Source: Drosophila miranda (Eukaryota; Arthropoda; Insecta; Diptera; Drosophilidae). Taken from it: a stretch of DNA of 64,000 nt. The first letter of the stretch is position 1; each line of letters starts with the position of its first letter. Location: the NCBI RefSeq assembly GCF_003369915.1, contig NC_046676.1, positions 13,994,001-14,058,000 on the forward strand, in the 5' to 3' direction. A program made the position numbers and the translations under genes. The notes under the pieces were generated by a model. That model was not told where the DNA came from. It made no database searches and worked only from the letters and a program-made list of their open reading frames with translations. This document shows, piece by piece, positions 24,299 through 37,321 of the stretch.

Positions 24299-26159
24299 TG
24301 TAGCGCTTGTAGCAGGGAATGCTGAGTTTTTTGTGGCGCCATCTAGTGCTCAGAGTGGCAGGCGAACGACAGGTCAAGGGAAAACCAAAAAGACGGTAAC
24401 AGGTCAAAACGTCAGGCTATCTCTGTTGAAAATGCATCCAGGGACCTGTTAGAGGATATGCCGCCAGAACGTTGGCGTCCCTATCGGCTATTCCCTCGTG
24501 AAAGTCAATTGAGTCGGTTGCGTATCGGTCCGACGGAAAGGAAAACCAAGAATTTAGTGAAGAGAAAAACTCTAGGGAATCTAAATATCTAAATCCAAGA
24601 TTCGACTGCGAGATTCTTGGTTGAAGGCGAGTGGGCTATTCAGTCGTCAGAAGCCGTATAGCGCTGAGTCCGGTTGGGGTAAGTGCTGCGGGAAGAGAAG
24701 ATAAGGGCTAAAGGAGAATAAAGAGTTGTCCCATTTGTAGTCTTGGCGCTTAGTAAATCGAGTTAATCAGTGCGGATTCGATCGTCCAAGGAAGCCAGCC
24801 AGCAAACAACAACAGCCGCAAGCCTAACAAAGTGGCGTTTAAACCTTTGGGATTATCTGGAAAGCGCTCAGCCATCGGAGAAGCGAGCGTGGAAGCAGAG
24901 GGAGAAGACATTTGGGGAACGCTCGGTCCCCCAAGCGGCTAGCTTCCCGAGGCGTTGGCGTCGGCACTTTAGTAGTCGAGCGCGACGCGGCAGATAAGGA
25001 GGGCCCGTCCCTTGGTCGCGAGCAGATCGGCGGAGAGAAAGTGTTAATCTAGCACCGTCGGAGATTGGCCGTTTGGCCTTTTTCTTTGCTTTCGCGTACC
25101 TTTCACCTGCAGAAGCAGGGGAAAGAATTTGAGTTGTTCCCGTTCGCCCAGGAGGTGGAAAGGAAACATAGATAACAGTTGGGAGAAAGAGAATAGAAAA
25201 AAAAGAGGAAGCAACGGATTGACGGAGTAATTGTATTCGTGTTTGTAAATGTGTAATTAATTATGATTTCTGTGCGGAGCTAATTAGGAGAGATTTAGAT
25301 TTGATTCCGGTAGTGGCTTCTCGTGACTCTCGCCGATCTGCAAATATGATTTCCCCCAACCTTGTGCCCATTTAAGTGTTCTTCCACCACAGCAGCTTTA
25401 GGTATTCATCGAGGAAAGCGCTTTCGCCGATGGAGCCATAAACTGGAGAAAAGGTATGAGTGGACTTAAATTCTATTATTAATAAATACAACTTGAAACA
25501 AGGGAACTAGGGCCGGTCGGTGAGTGAGAGGGAGAAGTGCCCACTCGAATTGGTTTCGTAACATTACGGAGTCAGCAAGCAAGTTAGTTTGTCCGTTTCG
25601 GACTTATTTAGTATATCGTTTGTATGACACATAGCCAAGTATTTGTAGGAATTTTTATACATATATTTCATTTAGCTACTCTTTTAATGTGGGTGATTAT
25701 ATTATGGTATTTGCGGGTAATGTTAGTGTTTTAGCCAGTAAGTGAATAAACTTTATAATGTATTAATCTACCGCTTTGCTTTCGCTGGCAAATTCCCCAT
25801 GTAGGACGCCCCGGACAAAGGGGCCATTCCGTCATTAAATCGAACGGTTTGGAATGGCCATGGTAGGGTGGGCGACACGACCTCGACAACACCAGAGGCG
25901 GAGTTGAGATACCTTTCCAGCACACATCCACAATTCTATTCAGGGATAAACAGTGTCTCCCGGTTAAGCATTTTCGTCGTGACACGCTACTTCATTCGCG
26001 GTATAATGCGTATAGGCCACCAGCAGGAGGGGGGCAAGAACATCACTCCAATAGCCGACGAGCAGAGGCCGGAAACCCAAAGCGTGTGCTTCCCTTCGCT
26101 GAATGACAGCTAGCCTGGCAGGATTTATATACACAGACGTGCGTAGATGACACGTTACA
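24299..26159. mobile_element. Solo-LTR-like insertion, 1861 bp, in the motor exon
   Basis: The insert begins TGTAGCG and ends CGTTACA (TG...CA ends). It is flanked by a 4-bp direct repeat GTCG (24295-24298 and 26160-26163) that is single in the other copies. There is no long reading frame. TG...CA ends and a 4-bp target duplication are typical of Gypsy-type LTRs, so I read it as a solo LTR left by LTR-LTR recombination. The orientation is unknown. It is not the LTR of the 38248-54038 element, although both begin TGTA. Confidence 0.65.
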
Positions 26160-29100
26160 GTCGCTGCTGCAGGGCTCGCAGGATCCGTTTGTGGTGAACA
26201 TCTGGAAGGATGCGGAGATCGTTGGCATGGCACAGCAGGCCCTGACCGACACCACGTTCGGGGCACGCACCCGCAAGGGCATGTTCCGCACCATGTCCCA
26301 CCTATACAAGGAGCAGCTGGCGAAGCTGATGGACACGCTGCGCAACACGAATCCCAATTTTGTGCGCTGTATCATACCGAACCACGAGAAGCGGGCCGGC
26401 AAGATCGATGCCCCCCTGGTGCTCGACCAGTTGCGTTGCAACGGCGTCCTCGAGGGCATACGCATCTGTCGCCAAGGCTTTCCCAATCGCATACCCTTCC
26501 AGGAGTTCCGCCAGCGGTACGAGCTGCTCACTCCGAACGTCATCGCCAAGGGCTTCATGGACGGCAAGAAGGCCTGCGAGAGGATGATCCAGGCGCTGGA
26601 ACTCGACTCGAATCTGTATCGAGTCGGTCAGTCGAAGATCTTCTTCCGCGCGGGCGTCCTCGCCCATCTCGAGGAGGAGCGTGACTTCAAGATCTCCGAC
26701 CTAATCGTGAACTTCCAGGCGTTCTGTCGCGGCTTCCTCGCCCGCCGCAACTACCAGAAGCGGCTCCAGCGCAACTGCGCCGCCTACCTCAAGCTCCGCA
26801 ACTGGCAGTGGTGGCGCCTCTACACGAAGGTTAAGCCCCTGCTGGAGGTCACCAAGCAGGAGGAGAAGCTCGTCCAGAAAGAGGATGAGCTGAAGCAGGT
26901 GCGCGAGAAGCTCGACACGCTGGCCAAGAACACCCAGGAGTACGAGCGCAAGTACCAGCAGGCGCTGGTGGAGAAAACCAGGCTCGCCGAACATCTGCAG
27001 GCCGAGACTGAGCTGTGCGACGAGGCGGAGGAGTCGCGCTCGCGTCTGATGGCTCGCAAACAGGAGCTGGAGGACATGATGCAGGAGCTGGAGACGCGCG
27101 TCGAGGAGGAGGAGGAGCGTGTATTGGCCCTGGGCGGTGAGAAGAAAAAGCTGGAGCTGCACATCCAGGACCTCGAGGAGCAGCTGGAGGAGGAGGAGGC
27201 CGCGCGCCAGAAGCTGCAGCTGGAGAAGGTCCAGTTGGACGGGAAGATCAAGAAGCACGAGGAGGATCTCGCCCTCACCGACGACCAGAACCAAAAGCTG
27301 CTCAAGGAGAAGAAGCTGCTCGAAGAGCGGGCCAACGATCTCTCCCAGACGCTCGCCGAGGAGGAGGAGAAGGCCAAGCACCTGGCCAAACTGAAGGCCA
27401 AGCACGAGGCCACCATCGCCGAGCTCGAGGAGCGCATGCACAAGGATCAGCAGCAGCGCCAGGAGACGGACCGCACCAAGCGAAAGGTGGAAACCGAGGT
27501 GGCGGACCTTAGGGAGCAGCTGAATGAGCGACGCACCCAAGTGGAGGAGATGCAGGCGCAGCTGTTGAAGCGCGAGGAGGAGCTCACCCAGACCCTGATG
27601 CGCATTGACGAGGAGTCCGCCACCAAGGCCACCGCCCAGAAGGCCCAACGTGAACTCGAATCGCAGCTCGCCGAGATCCAGGAGGATCTCGAGGCCGAGA
27701 AGGCGGCCCGCGCCAAGGCCGAGAAGGTGCGACGCGACCTCAGCGAGGAGCTCGAAGCACTCAAGAACGAGCTTCTCGACTCCCTGGACACCACGGCCGC
27801 CCAACAAGAGCTGCGCTCCAAGCGCGAACAGGAGCTGGCCACGCTGAAGAAGTCGCTGGAGGAAGAGGGTGTGAACCACGAGGGCGTCCTGGCCGACATG
27901 CGGCACAAGCACTCGCAGGAGCTGAACGGCATCAACGATCAGTTGGAGAACCTGCGCAAGGCCAAGTCCGTGCTGGAGAAGGCCAAGGGTACGCTGGAGG
28001 CGGAGAACGCCGATCTGGCCACCGAATTGCGCAGCGTCAACAGCTCCCGGCAGGAGATCGAACGACGCAAGCAGGCCGAATTCCAAATCGCAGAGCTTCA
28101 GGTGAGTGACGAAAGCAGAAAGTGGCCGAACGATCTCTATTCTGATTCTGTTTGCAGGTGAAATTGGCCGAGATCGAACGCGCACGATCGGAATTGCAGG
28201 AGAAGTGCACAAAGCTGCAGCAGGAGGCGGAGAATATCACCAATCAGCTGGAGGAGGCCGAGCTGAAGGCATCGGCAGCCGTCAAGTCGGCCAGCAATAT
28301 GGAGTCGCAGCTGACGGAAGCGCAGCAGCAGCTGGAGGAGGAGACACGCCAGAAACTGGGCCTCAGCTCCAAGCTGCGCCAGATCGAGTCCGAGAAGGAG
28401 GCGCTGCAGGAGCAGCTCGAGGAGGATGAGGAGGCCAAGCGTAACTTTGAGCGCAAACTGGCCGAGGTCACCGGCCAGATGCAGGAGATCAAGAAGAAGG
28501 CTGAGGAGGATGCCGACCTGGCCAAGGAGCTGGAGGAGGGCAAGAAGCGGCTCAACAAGGAGATCGAGGTGTTGGAGCGACAGGTGAAGGAGCTGATTGC
28601 CCAGAACGATCGCCTGGACAAGAGCAAAAAGAAGATCCAATCGGAGCTGGAGGATGCCACCATCGAGCTGGAGACGCAACGCACGAAGGTAGGTCCCTGG
28701 CCCTCGTCATAGTTCCTTGAAGGACTCCCTTTGCTAATCCCCAATCCCAATCCCAATCCCTCATAGGTGCTCGAGTTGGAGAAGAAGCAGAAGAACTTCG
28801 ACAAGACCCTCGCCGAGGAGAAAGCCATATCAGAGCAGATCGCCCAGGAACGCGACACTGCAGAGCGGGAGACGCGCGAGAAGGAGACCAAGGTGCTGTC
28901 GGTGTCCCGCGAGCTGGACGAGGCCTTCGACAAGATCGAAGATCTCGAGAACAAGCGCAAGACACTCCAGAACGAGCTAGACGACCTGGCCAACTCCCAA
29001 GGCACCGCCGACAAGAACGTCCACGAGCTTGAGAAGGCCAAGCGCGCCCTGGAGTCGCAGCTGGCCGAGCTGAAAGCACAAAACGAGGAGCTCGAGGACG

Positions 29101-30427
29101 ACCTCCAGCTGACGGAGGATGCCAAGCTGCGTCTCGAGGTCAATATGCAGGCCCTGCGCTCCCAGTTTGAGCGCGACCTGCTGGCCAAGGAGGAAGGGGC
29201 GGAGGAGAAGCGGCGAGGACTGGTCAAGCAATTGCGCGATCTGGAAGCGGAGCTCGATGAGGAGCGCAAGCAGCGAACGGCCGCCGTGGCATCGAAGAAG
29301 AAGCTGGAGGGCGACCTCAAGGAGATCGAGACCACGATGGAGATGCATAACAAGGTGAAGGAGGATGCCCTGAAGCACGCCAAGAAGCTGCAAGCACAAG
29401 TCAAGGATGCGCTTCGCGACGCCGAGGAGGCCAAGGCGGCCAAGGAGGAGCTGCAGGCGCAGAGCAAGGAGGCCGAGCGCAAGGTCAAGGCCTTGGAGGC
29501 AGAAGTATTACAGCTGACCGAGGATTTGGCCAGCTCGGAGCGGGCCCGACGGGCGGCCGAAACGGAGCGCGACGAGCTTGCCGAGGAGATTGCCAACAGT
29601 TCCAGCAAGGGATCGCTGATGGTCGACGAGAAGCGGCGACTGGAGGCCCGCATTGCCACACTCGAGGAGGAGCTGGAGGAGGAGCAGTCCATTTCGGAGG
29701 TTCTGCTCGACCGCAGCCGCAAGGCGCAGCTGCAGATCGAGCAGCTGACCACCGAGCTAGCCAACGAGAAGTCCAACTCGCAGAAGAACGAGAATGGACG
29801 TGCCCTGCTCGAGCGCCAGAACAAGGAGCTGAAGGCCAAGCTGGCCGAGATTGAGACGGCACAACGTACCAAGGTGAAGGCCACCATCGCCACGCTCGAG
29901 GCCAAAATCGCCAATCTGGAGGAGCAGCTGGAGAGCGAGGGCAAGGAGCGACTGCTGCAGCAGAAGGCCAACCGCAAGATGGACAAGAAGATCAAGGAGC
30001 TGACGATGAACATCGAAGACGAGCGGAGACATGTCGACCAGCACAAGGAGCAAATGGATAAGGTAAGCAGCCCGACGGTTCCTGACTGTGGGATGGTTAT
30101 ACTAAAGGATTCGTTTTGCTCCCACAGCTGAATAGCCGCATCAAATTGCTCAAGCGCAATCTGGACGAGACGGAGGAGGAACTGCAGAAGGAGAAGACAC
30201 AGAAGCGCAAGTACCAGCGCGAGTGCGAGGATATGATTGAATCGCAGGAGGCCATGAACCGTGAGATCAACTCACTCAAAACTAAACTACGGTAGGTGCA
30301 GATCCCTGTTCGATCAAGGGTTTTGTGACGGAAGGGGGAAGTCTCCAGCGCTATGTCTCTCTTTCGCTCTCTTCCGGGATTCAGATTCTTCCTATATTGT
30401 TTTGACATTTTATTGTTTTGGTTTAAG

Positions 30428-30518
30428 CTCCATCCAAGTGGCCGAGACCGAAAAGGCCAAGGCCTATTCGCCCAAAAAGGATGCCGCACTCATTATGAAT
30501 TGTGAGGGTCTGCATTAG
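30428..30518 (+). CDS. zip: Putative alternative terminal exon of zip copy C
   Basis: Same as 4840-4930, from the donor at 30291/30292, with identical residues and the TAG stop at 30516-30518. Confidence 0.45.
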
Positions 30519-31061
30519 GTTTCGAATCGTTTCGCTTCTTTCTCGTAGGCGCTGTAAGTGCTGCTGGCCAAGATCCATAGTCAGATCCTCAGACCCAGAC
30601 CCAGACCCAGACCCAGACCCAGTGAATGTGAACCAGAAACCACTCCAAACCAAAGAAAACCTAGCAACCACACCTCTGTGTACATCTCTCTGCATGTTAG
30701 GAACACACCATCCAGCAAATTCATCCAACAGTGCGAACTAATGCCGTTCAAACTCCTATTTTAAATAGAACTTAGTTCGTGCAACTCCAACCTCTGTTCT
30801 GTTATTTTTGTATTCCCCCATGCACTGCACGTCTACCCAGAACCATCCTCTACTATATATTGTAAGCCCTGATACTAATCCTGCAACTTGTATGTCTCCC
30901 TTTCCTTTAGACGCACCGGCGGCATGGGCCTCAGCTCCAGCCGGCTCACGGGCACACCTTCATCGAAGCGCGGAGGAGGCGGTGGTGGGGGCGGCGGCGG
31001 CGGTGACGACAGCTCATCGGTGCAGGATGAATCATTAGATGGCGAGGATTCGGGCAATTGA

Positions 31062-32640
31062 CGCGTTAATTATTAGGTCAAGATCGAGAATAGGACGGAG
31101 AAGAGATGAAGAAGAGAAGAGCAAAATAAACGACGTAAACCAACAAAACCAACATTTTATAACGACAAAAAACATAAACAATGAAACAAAAAAAGCAAAA
31201 AGAAAAACAATGTTGTCAAACACTCCAATTTCCCCCAATTTAAATTTATATAAAACAACCATAAACACATAAGAAACTTTCCCCGCATCCCTCGATTGGC
31301 TGCCGATCGGAGCAAGCATCGAAAATAAAAACGAAAATTATGCAACTCAAAAACAACCGAAACCCAGAAACTTATTAACTTCCTTCAGCATATCTTTAGG
31401 ATACACTCACTTCCACGTTGCAATCAATCTTTAAATACATACATAAATACCTAACATAGAACAGCCCGTAGCATAGCAATACGATGCAATATGTAATTCA
31501 TGCATTTAACAACTAAAACGGTTCTCAAAATGGAAACGAATCCGAACAGAGCTGAGTAAAAACAAAAGATAATCGGAAAGAAAATGTTGAACAAGCAACT
31601 AATGTACGAATTTAATTTCGTTTTTGTTTAGAACTAAACAATAAAATTTGCTATATTATATACATAAAATGATTTTGTACTGTTAGCCGTTAGGTTGCTC
31701 TGGATTGAGGAATAGGAAATACAGAGATCAGTGTATAATTTCTAGAGTTATTCATGATCTCGGCATGTATTCTGGTTCTCTTCAAAATTGGGGTAGTTTG
31801 ACCGGAATTTAAATTGAAATTTGTGCTTTTTAGTGTGACAATCTTTTCCAATTGTTATCGATACCATCGAAATTAGATTTTTTCTGCATACTTTAGAGCA
31901 CTGGAAATACCATTAAATCAGAGGGAATTTTAAGAAACATTAAAAACTGAACATGTGATTTCTTTCCTGCAAGCGTGGATTTAGAAATAATAATATGCCA
32001 TATTATTTAAGAAAAGATAGAATATACATAAATGAGAATATAAGTTTATTAACATTTTTACATATATACAAACTGATGGCTACATACTACAGTACAGGTA
32101 ACTGGCTGACTAAGATGTACGTTTAATCCTAGAAAAAAAATTCGAAAATCTCATACAAGTCTGGATAATTTTCCCCGTCCCCGCCCATGACTAACTAACT
32201 AACTATCTAACTAATGGCACCCTATATGTTTTGTTGATCCTCATTTATGTATGTTTTGATGATGCATTTCCTCTCACAAAAGAGTACCTTCCAAGGGGCT
32301 CTGTGTTCTGTTTTCCCATTTCCATATCAAGACCACACATACACTTTGTACATCTGTTTAAAATCATCTCTCTGCTCACTGCTCTCTCCTCTTGCCCTCC
32401 ATTCCATGCCACGCATTTTTAGAGTAGTCAAGAGGCATTTTCGGTAAAGTATGCTCTACTGTACACACCCCCCCCCTACCCCCTATAAGTAAATCCTAAA
32501 CAAAACTAAAACTAACCATACATATATACGTAATGTTAATATACGATTTTCAGTTGTAGATAAATAGCTATATCTAGATACATATGATTTTAAGGCTTCC
32601 CCTTCCCATAACCTACCCAAAAAATCCTGAATAATTACAG
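31062..32640 (+). other. Inter-unit spacer C/D
   Basis: Zip 3' flank with the 75-bp deletion (junction near 31131), then zip intron with the 98-bp deletion (near 32241). No gene or mobile element seen. Confidence 0.75.
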
Positions 32641-32754
32641 ATCTATTCGGTGTTAGCGAATAAATACTTAAAAGTCAAGATAGTGACCAAGAAACAAAAA
32701 CAATATAAGTATCAACGGAATATCGATATAGCAATGGAGAGTGATCAGAATGAG
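32641..32754 (+). CDS. zip: Cassette exon of zip copy D
   Basis: 114 bases, phase 0, with one replacement (N to K, giving NKYLKVKI). Splice sites intact. Confidence 0.6.
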
Positions 32755-35700
32755 GTAAAAGAATCCAACCGGCTGGAGCAGCCATCGCCGCCGCCGCCGA
32801 ACGGCAGAGTAGAGGAGTTTTGTCCCGTGTTCAGTACAATTTTTAGAGTAGTCTTTTGCTTGCTTTCCGTAGATTAATCCTTTGAGAACTGCATGTGGTT
32901 GTCCTTGTCCTTGTCGATTGTTTGTTGCATGTTTTCTATGTGTACATTGTGCTTCTTTTGTGTTGCTAACCCTAGACATCGTTAGATCTCTGAAGAACCT
33001 GCAATAATCCCATTCTCTTGTGTCCTCCCGCTACTCAGGGTGAACTGGAGCAACAACTGCTGCAAGCGAATCCCATCTACACGAAGGTTAAGCCCCTGCT
33101 GGAGGTCACCAAGCAGGAGGAGAAGCTCGTCCAGAAAGAGGATGAGCTGAAGCAGGTGCGCGAGAAGCTCGACACGCTGGCCAAGAACACCCAGGAGTAC
33201 GAGCGCAAGTACCAGCAGGCGCTGGTGGAGAAAACCAGGCTCGCCGAACATCTGCAGGCCGAGACTGAGCTGTGCGACGAGGCGGAGGAGTCGCGCTCGC
33301 GTCTGATGGCTCGCAAACAGGAGCTGGAGGACATGATGCAGGAGCTGGAGACGCGCGTCGAGGAGGAGGAGGAGCGTGTATTGGCCCTGGGCGGTGAGAA
33401 GAAAAAGCTGGAGCTGCACATCCAGGACCTCGAGGAGCAGCTGGAGGAGGAGGAGGCCGCGCGCCAGAAGCTGCAGCTGGAGAAGGTCCAGTTGGACGGG
33501 AAGATCAAGAAGCACGAGGAGGATCTCGCCCTCACCGACGACCAGAACCAAAAGCTGCTCAAGGAGAAGAAGCTGCTCGAAGAGCGGGCCAACGATCTCT
33601 CCCAGACGCTCGCCGAGGAGGAGGAGAAGGCCAAGCACCTGGCCAAACTGAAGGCCAAGCACGAGGCCACCATCGCCGAGCTCGAGGAGCGCATGCACAA
33701 GGATCAGCAGCAGCGCCAGGAGACGGACCGCACCAAGCGAAAGGTGGAAACCGAGGTGGCGGACCTTAGGGAGCAGCTGAATGAGCGACGCACCCAAGTG
33801 GAGGAGATGCAGGCGCAGCTGTTGAAGCGCGAGGAGGAGCTCACCCAGACCCTGATGCGCATTGACGAGGAGTCCGCCACCAAGGCCACCGCCCAGAAGG
33901 CCCAACGTGAACTCGAATCGCAGCTCGCCGAGATCCAGGAGGATCTCGAGGCCGAGAAGGCGGCCCGCGCCAAGGCCGAGAAGGTGCGACGCGACCTCAG
34001 CGAGGAGCTCGAAGCACTCAAGAACGAGCTTCTCGACTCCCTGGACACCACGGCCGCCCAACAAGAGCTGCGCTCCAAGCGCGAACAGGAGCTGGCCACG
34101 CTGAAGAAGTCGCTGGAGGAAGAGGGTGTGAACCACGAGGGCGTCCTGGCCGACATGCGGCACAAGCACTCGCAGGAGCTGAACGGCATCAACGATCAGT
34201 TGGAGAACCTGCGCAAGGCCAAGTCCGTGCTGGAGAAGGCCAAGGGTACGCTGGAGGCGGAGAACGCCGATCTGGCCACCGAATTGCGCAGCGTCAACAG
34301 CTCCCGGCAGGAGAACGATCGACGACGCAAGCAGGCCGAATCCCAAATCGCAGAGCTTCAGGTGAGTGACGAAAGCAGAAGGTGGCCGAACGATCTCTAT
34401 TCTGATTCTGTTTGCAGGTGAAATTGGCCGAGATCGAACGCGCACGATCGGAATTGCAGGAGAAGTGCACAAAGCTGCAGCAGGAGGCGGAGAATATCAC
34501 CAATCAGCTGGAGGAGGCCGAGCTGAAGGCATCGGCAGCCGTCAAGTCGGCCAGCAATATGGAGTCGCAGCTGACGGAAGCGCAGCAGCAGCTGGAGGAG
34601 GAGACACGCCAGAAACTGGGCCTCAGCTCCAAGCTGCGCCAGATCGAGTCCGAGAAGGAGGCGCTGCAGGAGCAGCTCGAGGAGGATGAGGAGGCCAAGC
34701 GTAACTTTGAGCGCAAACTGGCCGAGGTCACCGGCCAGATGCAGGAGATCAAGAAGAAGGCTGAGGAGGATGCCGACCTGGCCAAGGAGCTGGAGGAGGG
34801 CAAGAAGCGGCTCAACAAGGAGATCGAGGTGTTGGAGCGACAGGTGAAGGAGCTGATTGCCCAGAACGATCGCCTGGACAAGAGCAAAAAGAAGATCCAA
34901 TCGGAGCTGGAGGATGCCACCATCGAGCTGGAGACGCAACGCACGAAGGTAGGTCCCTGGCCCTCGTCATAGTTCCTTGAAGGACTCCCTTTGCTAATCC
35001 CCAATCCCAATTCCAATCCCTCATAGGTGCTCGAGTTGGAGAAGAAGCAGAAGAACTTCGACAAGACCCTCGCCGAGGAGAAAGCCATATCAGAGCAGAT
35101 CGCCCAGGAACGCGACACTGCAGAGCGGGAGGCGCGCGAGAAGGAGACCAAGGTGCTGTCGGTGTCCCGCGAGCTGGACGAGGCCTTCGACAAGATCGAA
35201 GATCTCGAGAACAAGCGCAAGACACTCCAGAACGAGCTAGACGACCTGGCCAACTCCCAAGGCACCGCCGACAAGAACGTCCACGAGCTTGAGAAGGCCA
35301 AGCGCGCCCTGGAGTCGCAGCTGGCCGAGCTGAAAGCACAAAACGAGGAGCTCGAGGACGACCTCCAGCTGACGGAGGATGCCAAGCTGCGTCTCGAGGT
35401 CAATATGCAGGCCCTGCGCTCCCAGTTTGAGCGCGACCTGCTGGCCAAGGAGGAGGGGGCGGAGGAGAAGCGGCGAGGACTGGTCAAGCAATTGCGCGAT
35501 CTGGAAGCGGAGCTCGATGAGGAGCGCAAGCAGCGAACGGCCGCCGTGGCATCGAAGAAGAAGCTGGAGGGCGACCTCAAGGAGATCGAGACCACGATGG
35601 AGATGCATAACAAGGTGAAGGAGGATGCCCTGAAGCACGCCAAGAAGCTGCAAGCACAAGTCAAGGATGCGCTTCGCGACGCCGAGGAGGCCAAGGCGGC

Positions 35701-36687
35701 CAAGGAGGAGCTGCAGGCGCAGAGCAAGGAGGCCGAGCGCAAGGTCAAGGCCTTGGAGGCAGAAGTATTACAGCTGACCGAGGATTTGGCCAGCTCGGAG
35801 CGGGCCCGACGGGCGGCCGAAACGGAGCGCGACGAGCTTGCCGAGGAGATTGCCAACAGTTCCAGCAAGGGATCGCAGATGGTCGACGAGAAGCGGCGAC
35901 TGGAGGCCCGCATTGCCACACTCGAGGAGGAGCTGGAGGAGGAGCAGTCCATTTCGGAGGTTCTGCTCGACCGCAGCCGCAAGGCGCAGCTGCAGATCGA
36001 GCAGCTGACCACCGAGCTAGCCAACGAGAAGTCCAACTCGCAGAAGAACGAGAATGGACGTGCCCTGCTCGAGCGCCAGAACAAGGAGCTGAAGGCCAAG
36101 CTGGCCGAGATTGAGACGGCACAACGTACCAAGGTGAAGGCCACCATCGCCACGCTCGAGGCCAAAATCGCCAATCTGGAGGAGCAGCTGGAGAGCGAGG
36201 GCAAGGAGCGACTGCTGCAGCAGAAGGCCAACCGCAAGATGGACAAGAAGATCAAGGAGCTGACGATGAACATCGAAGACGAGCGGAGACATGTCGACCA
36301 GCACAAGGAGCAAATGGATAAGGTAAGCAGCCCGACCGTTCCTGACTGTGGGATGGTTATACTAAAGGATTCGTTTTGCTCCCACAGCTGAATAGCCGCA
36401 TCAAATTGCTCAAGCGCAATCTGGACGAGACGGAGGAGGAACTGCAGAAGGAGAAGACACAGAAGCGCAAGTACCAGCGCGAGTGCGAGGATATGATTGA
36501 ATCGCAGGAGGCCATGAACCGTGAGATCAACTCACTCAAAACTAAACTACGGTAGGTGCAGATCCCTGTTCGATCAAGGGTTTTGTGACGGAAGGGGGAA
36601 GTCTCCAGCGCTATGTCTCTCTTTCGCTCTCTTCCGGGATTCAGATTCTTCCTATATTGTTGTGACATTTTATTGTTTTGGTGTAAG

Positions 36688-36778
36688 CTCCATCCAAGTG
36701 GCCGAGACCGAAAAGGCCAAGGCCTATTCGCACAAAAAGGATGCCGCACTCATTATGAATTGTGAGGGTCTGCATTAG
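36688..36778 (+). CDS. zip: Putative alternative terminal exon of zip copy D
   Basis: Same as 4840-4930. One replacement (P to H in AYSPKKD) and a T to G change in the pyrimidine tract (GGTGTAAG) that weakens the acceptor. Confidence 0.4.
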
Positions 36779-37321
36779 GTTTCGAATCGTTTCGCTTCTT
36801 TCTCGTAGGCGCTGTAAGTGCTGCTGGCCAAGATCCATAGTCAGATCCTCAGACCCAGACCCAGACCCAGACCCAGACCCAGTGAATGTGAACCAGAAAC
36901 CACTCCAAACCAAAGAAAACCTAGCAACCACACCTCTGTGTACATCTCTCTGCATGTTAGGAACACACCATCCAGCAAAATCATCCAACAGTGCGAACTA
37001 ATGCCGTTCAAACTCCTATTTTAAATAGAACTTGGTTCGTGCAACTCCAACCTCTGTTCTGTTATTTTTGTATTCCCCCATGCACTGCACGTCTACCCAG
37101 AACCATCCTCTACTATATATTGTAAACCCTGATACTAATCCTGCAACTTGTATGTCTCCCTTTCCTTTAGACGCACCGGCGGCATGGGCCTCAGCTCCAG
37201 CCGGCTCACGGGCACACCTTCATCGAAGCGCGGAGGAGGCGGTGGTGGGGGCGGCGGCGGCGGTGACGACAGCTCATCGGTGCAGGATGAATCATTAGAT
37301 GGCAAGGATTCGGGCAATTGA

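Larger units (their letters stand above)
22656..31061 (+). pseudogene. zip: zip copy C: 5'-truncated, split by a solo-LTR-like insertion
   Basis: Exons: 22656-22769 (cassette), 23054-23146, 23222-28101 (interrupted at 24299-26163), 28158-28688, 28767-30062, 30128-30291, 30911-31061. Apart from the insertion the reading frame is open. The large exon has 3015 coding bases against 3045 in copy E, because two in-frame deletions occurred. One removes 27 bases at 26769/26770, taking nine residues (QLNAIRIIQ) from the second IQ motif, where the regulatory light chain binds. The other removes 3 bases near 28060. Motor replacements include V to M in WLVNRINRS and I to N in LQPTIDL. With the insertion in place, translation reads [14 protein letters not shown] and stops at 24323-24325. 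N-terminal exons are absent. Confidence 0.9.
32641..37321 (+). pseudogene. zip: zip copy D: motor-deleted, in-frame headless rod
   Basis: Exons: 32641-32754 (cassette), 33039-34361 (fusion exon), 34418-34948, 35027-36322, 36388-36551, 37171-37321. Compared with copy E, 1890 bp (equivalent to 55208-57097) are missing. The exon ending in LLQANPI is joined in frame at about 33076/33077 to [10 protein letters not shown], at the head-rod junction. The loss is 605 codons: switch I, switch II, relay, actin-binding sites, converter and both IQ motifs. The remaining frame is open to the normal stop, with an E to K change in the tail (SLDGKDSGN). If expressed it would give an almost pure coiled coil able to pair with normal zip rods. 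No start codon or promoter exists in the unit, so expression is doubtful. Confidence 0.9.

Noticed and set aside
24770..24997. 75-codon frame in the solo-LTR block
   Set aside because: Short, basic and low-complexity, without any family signature.
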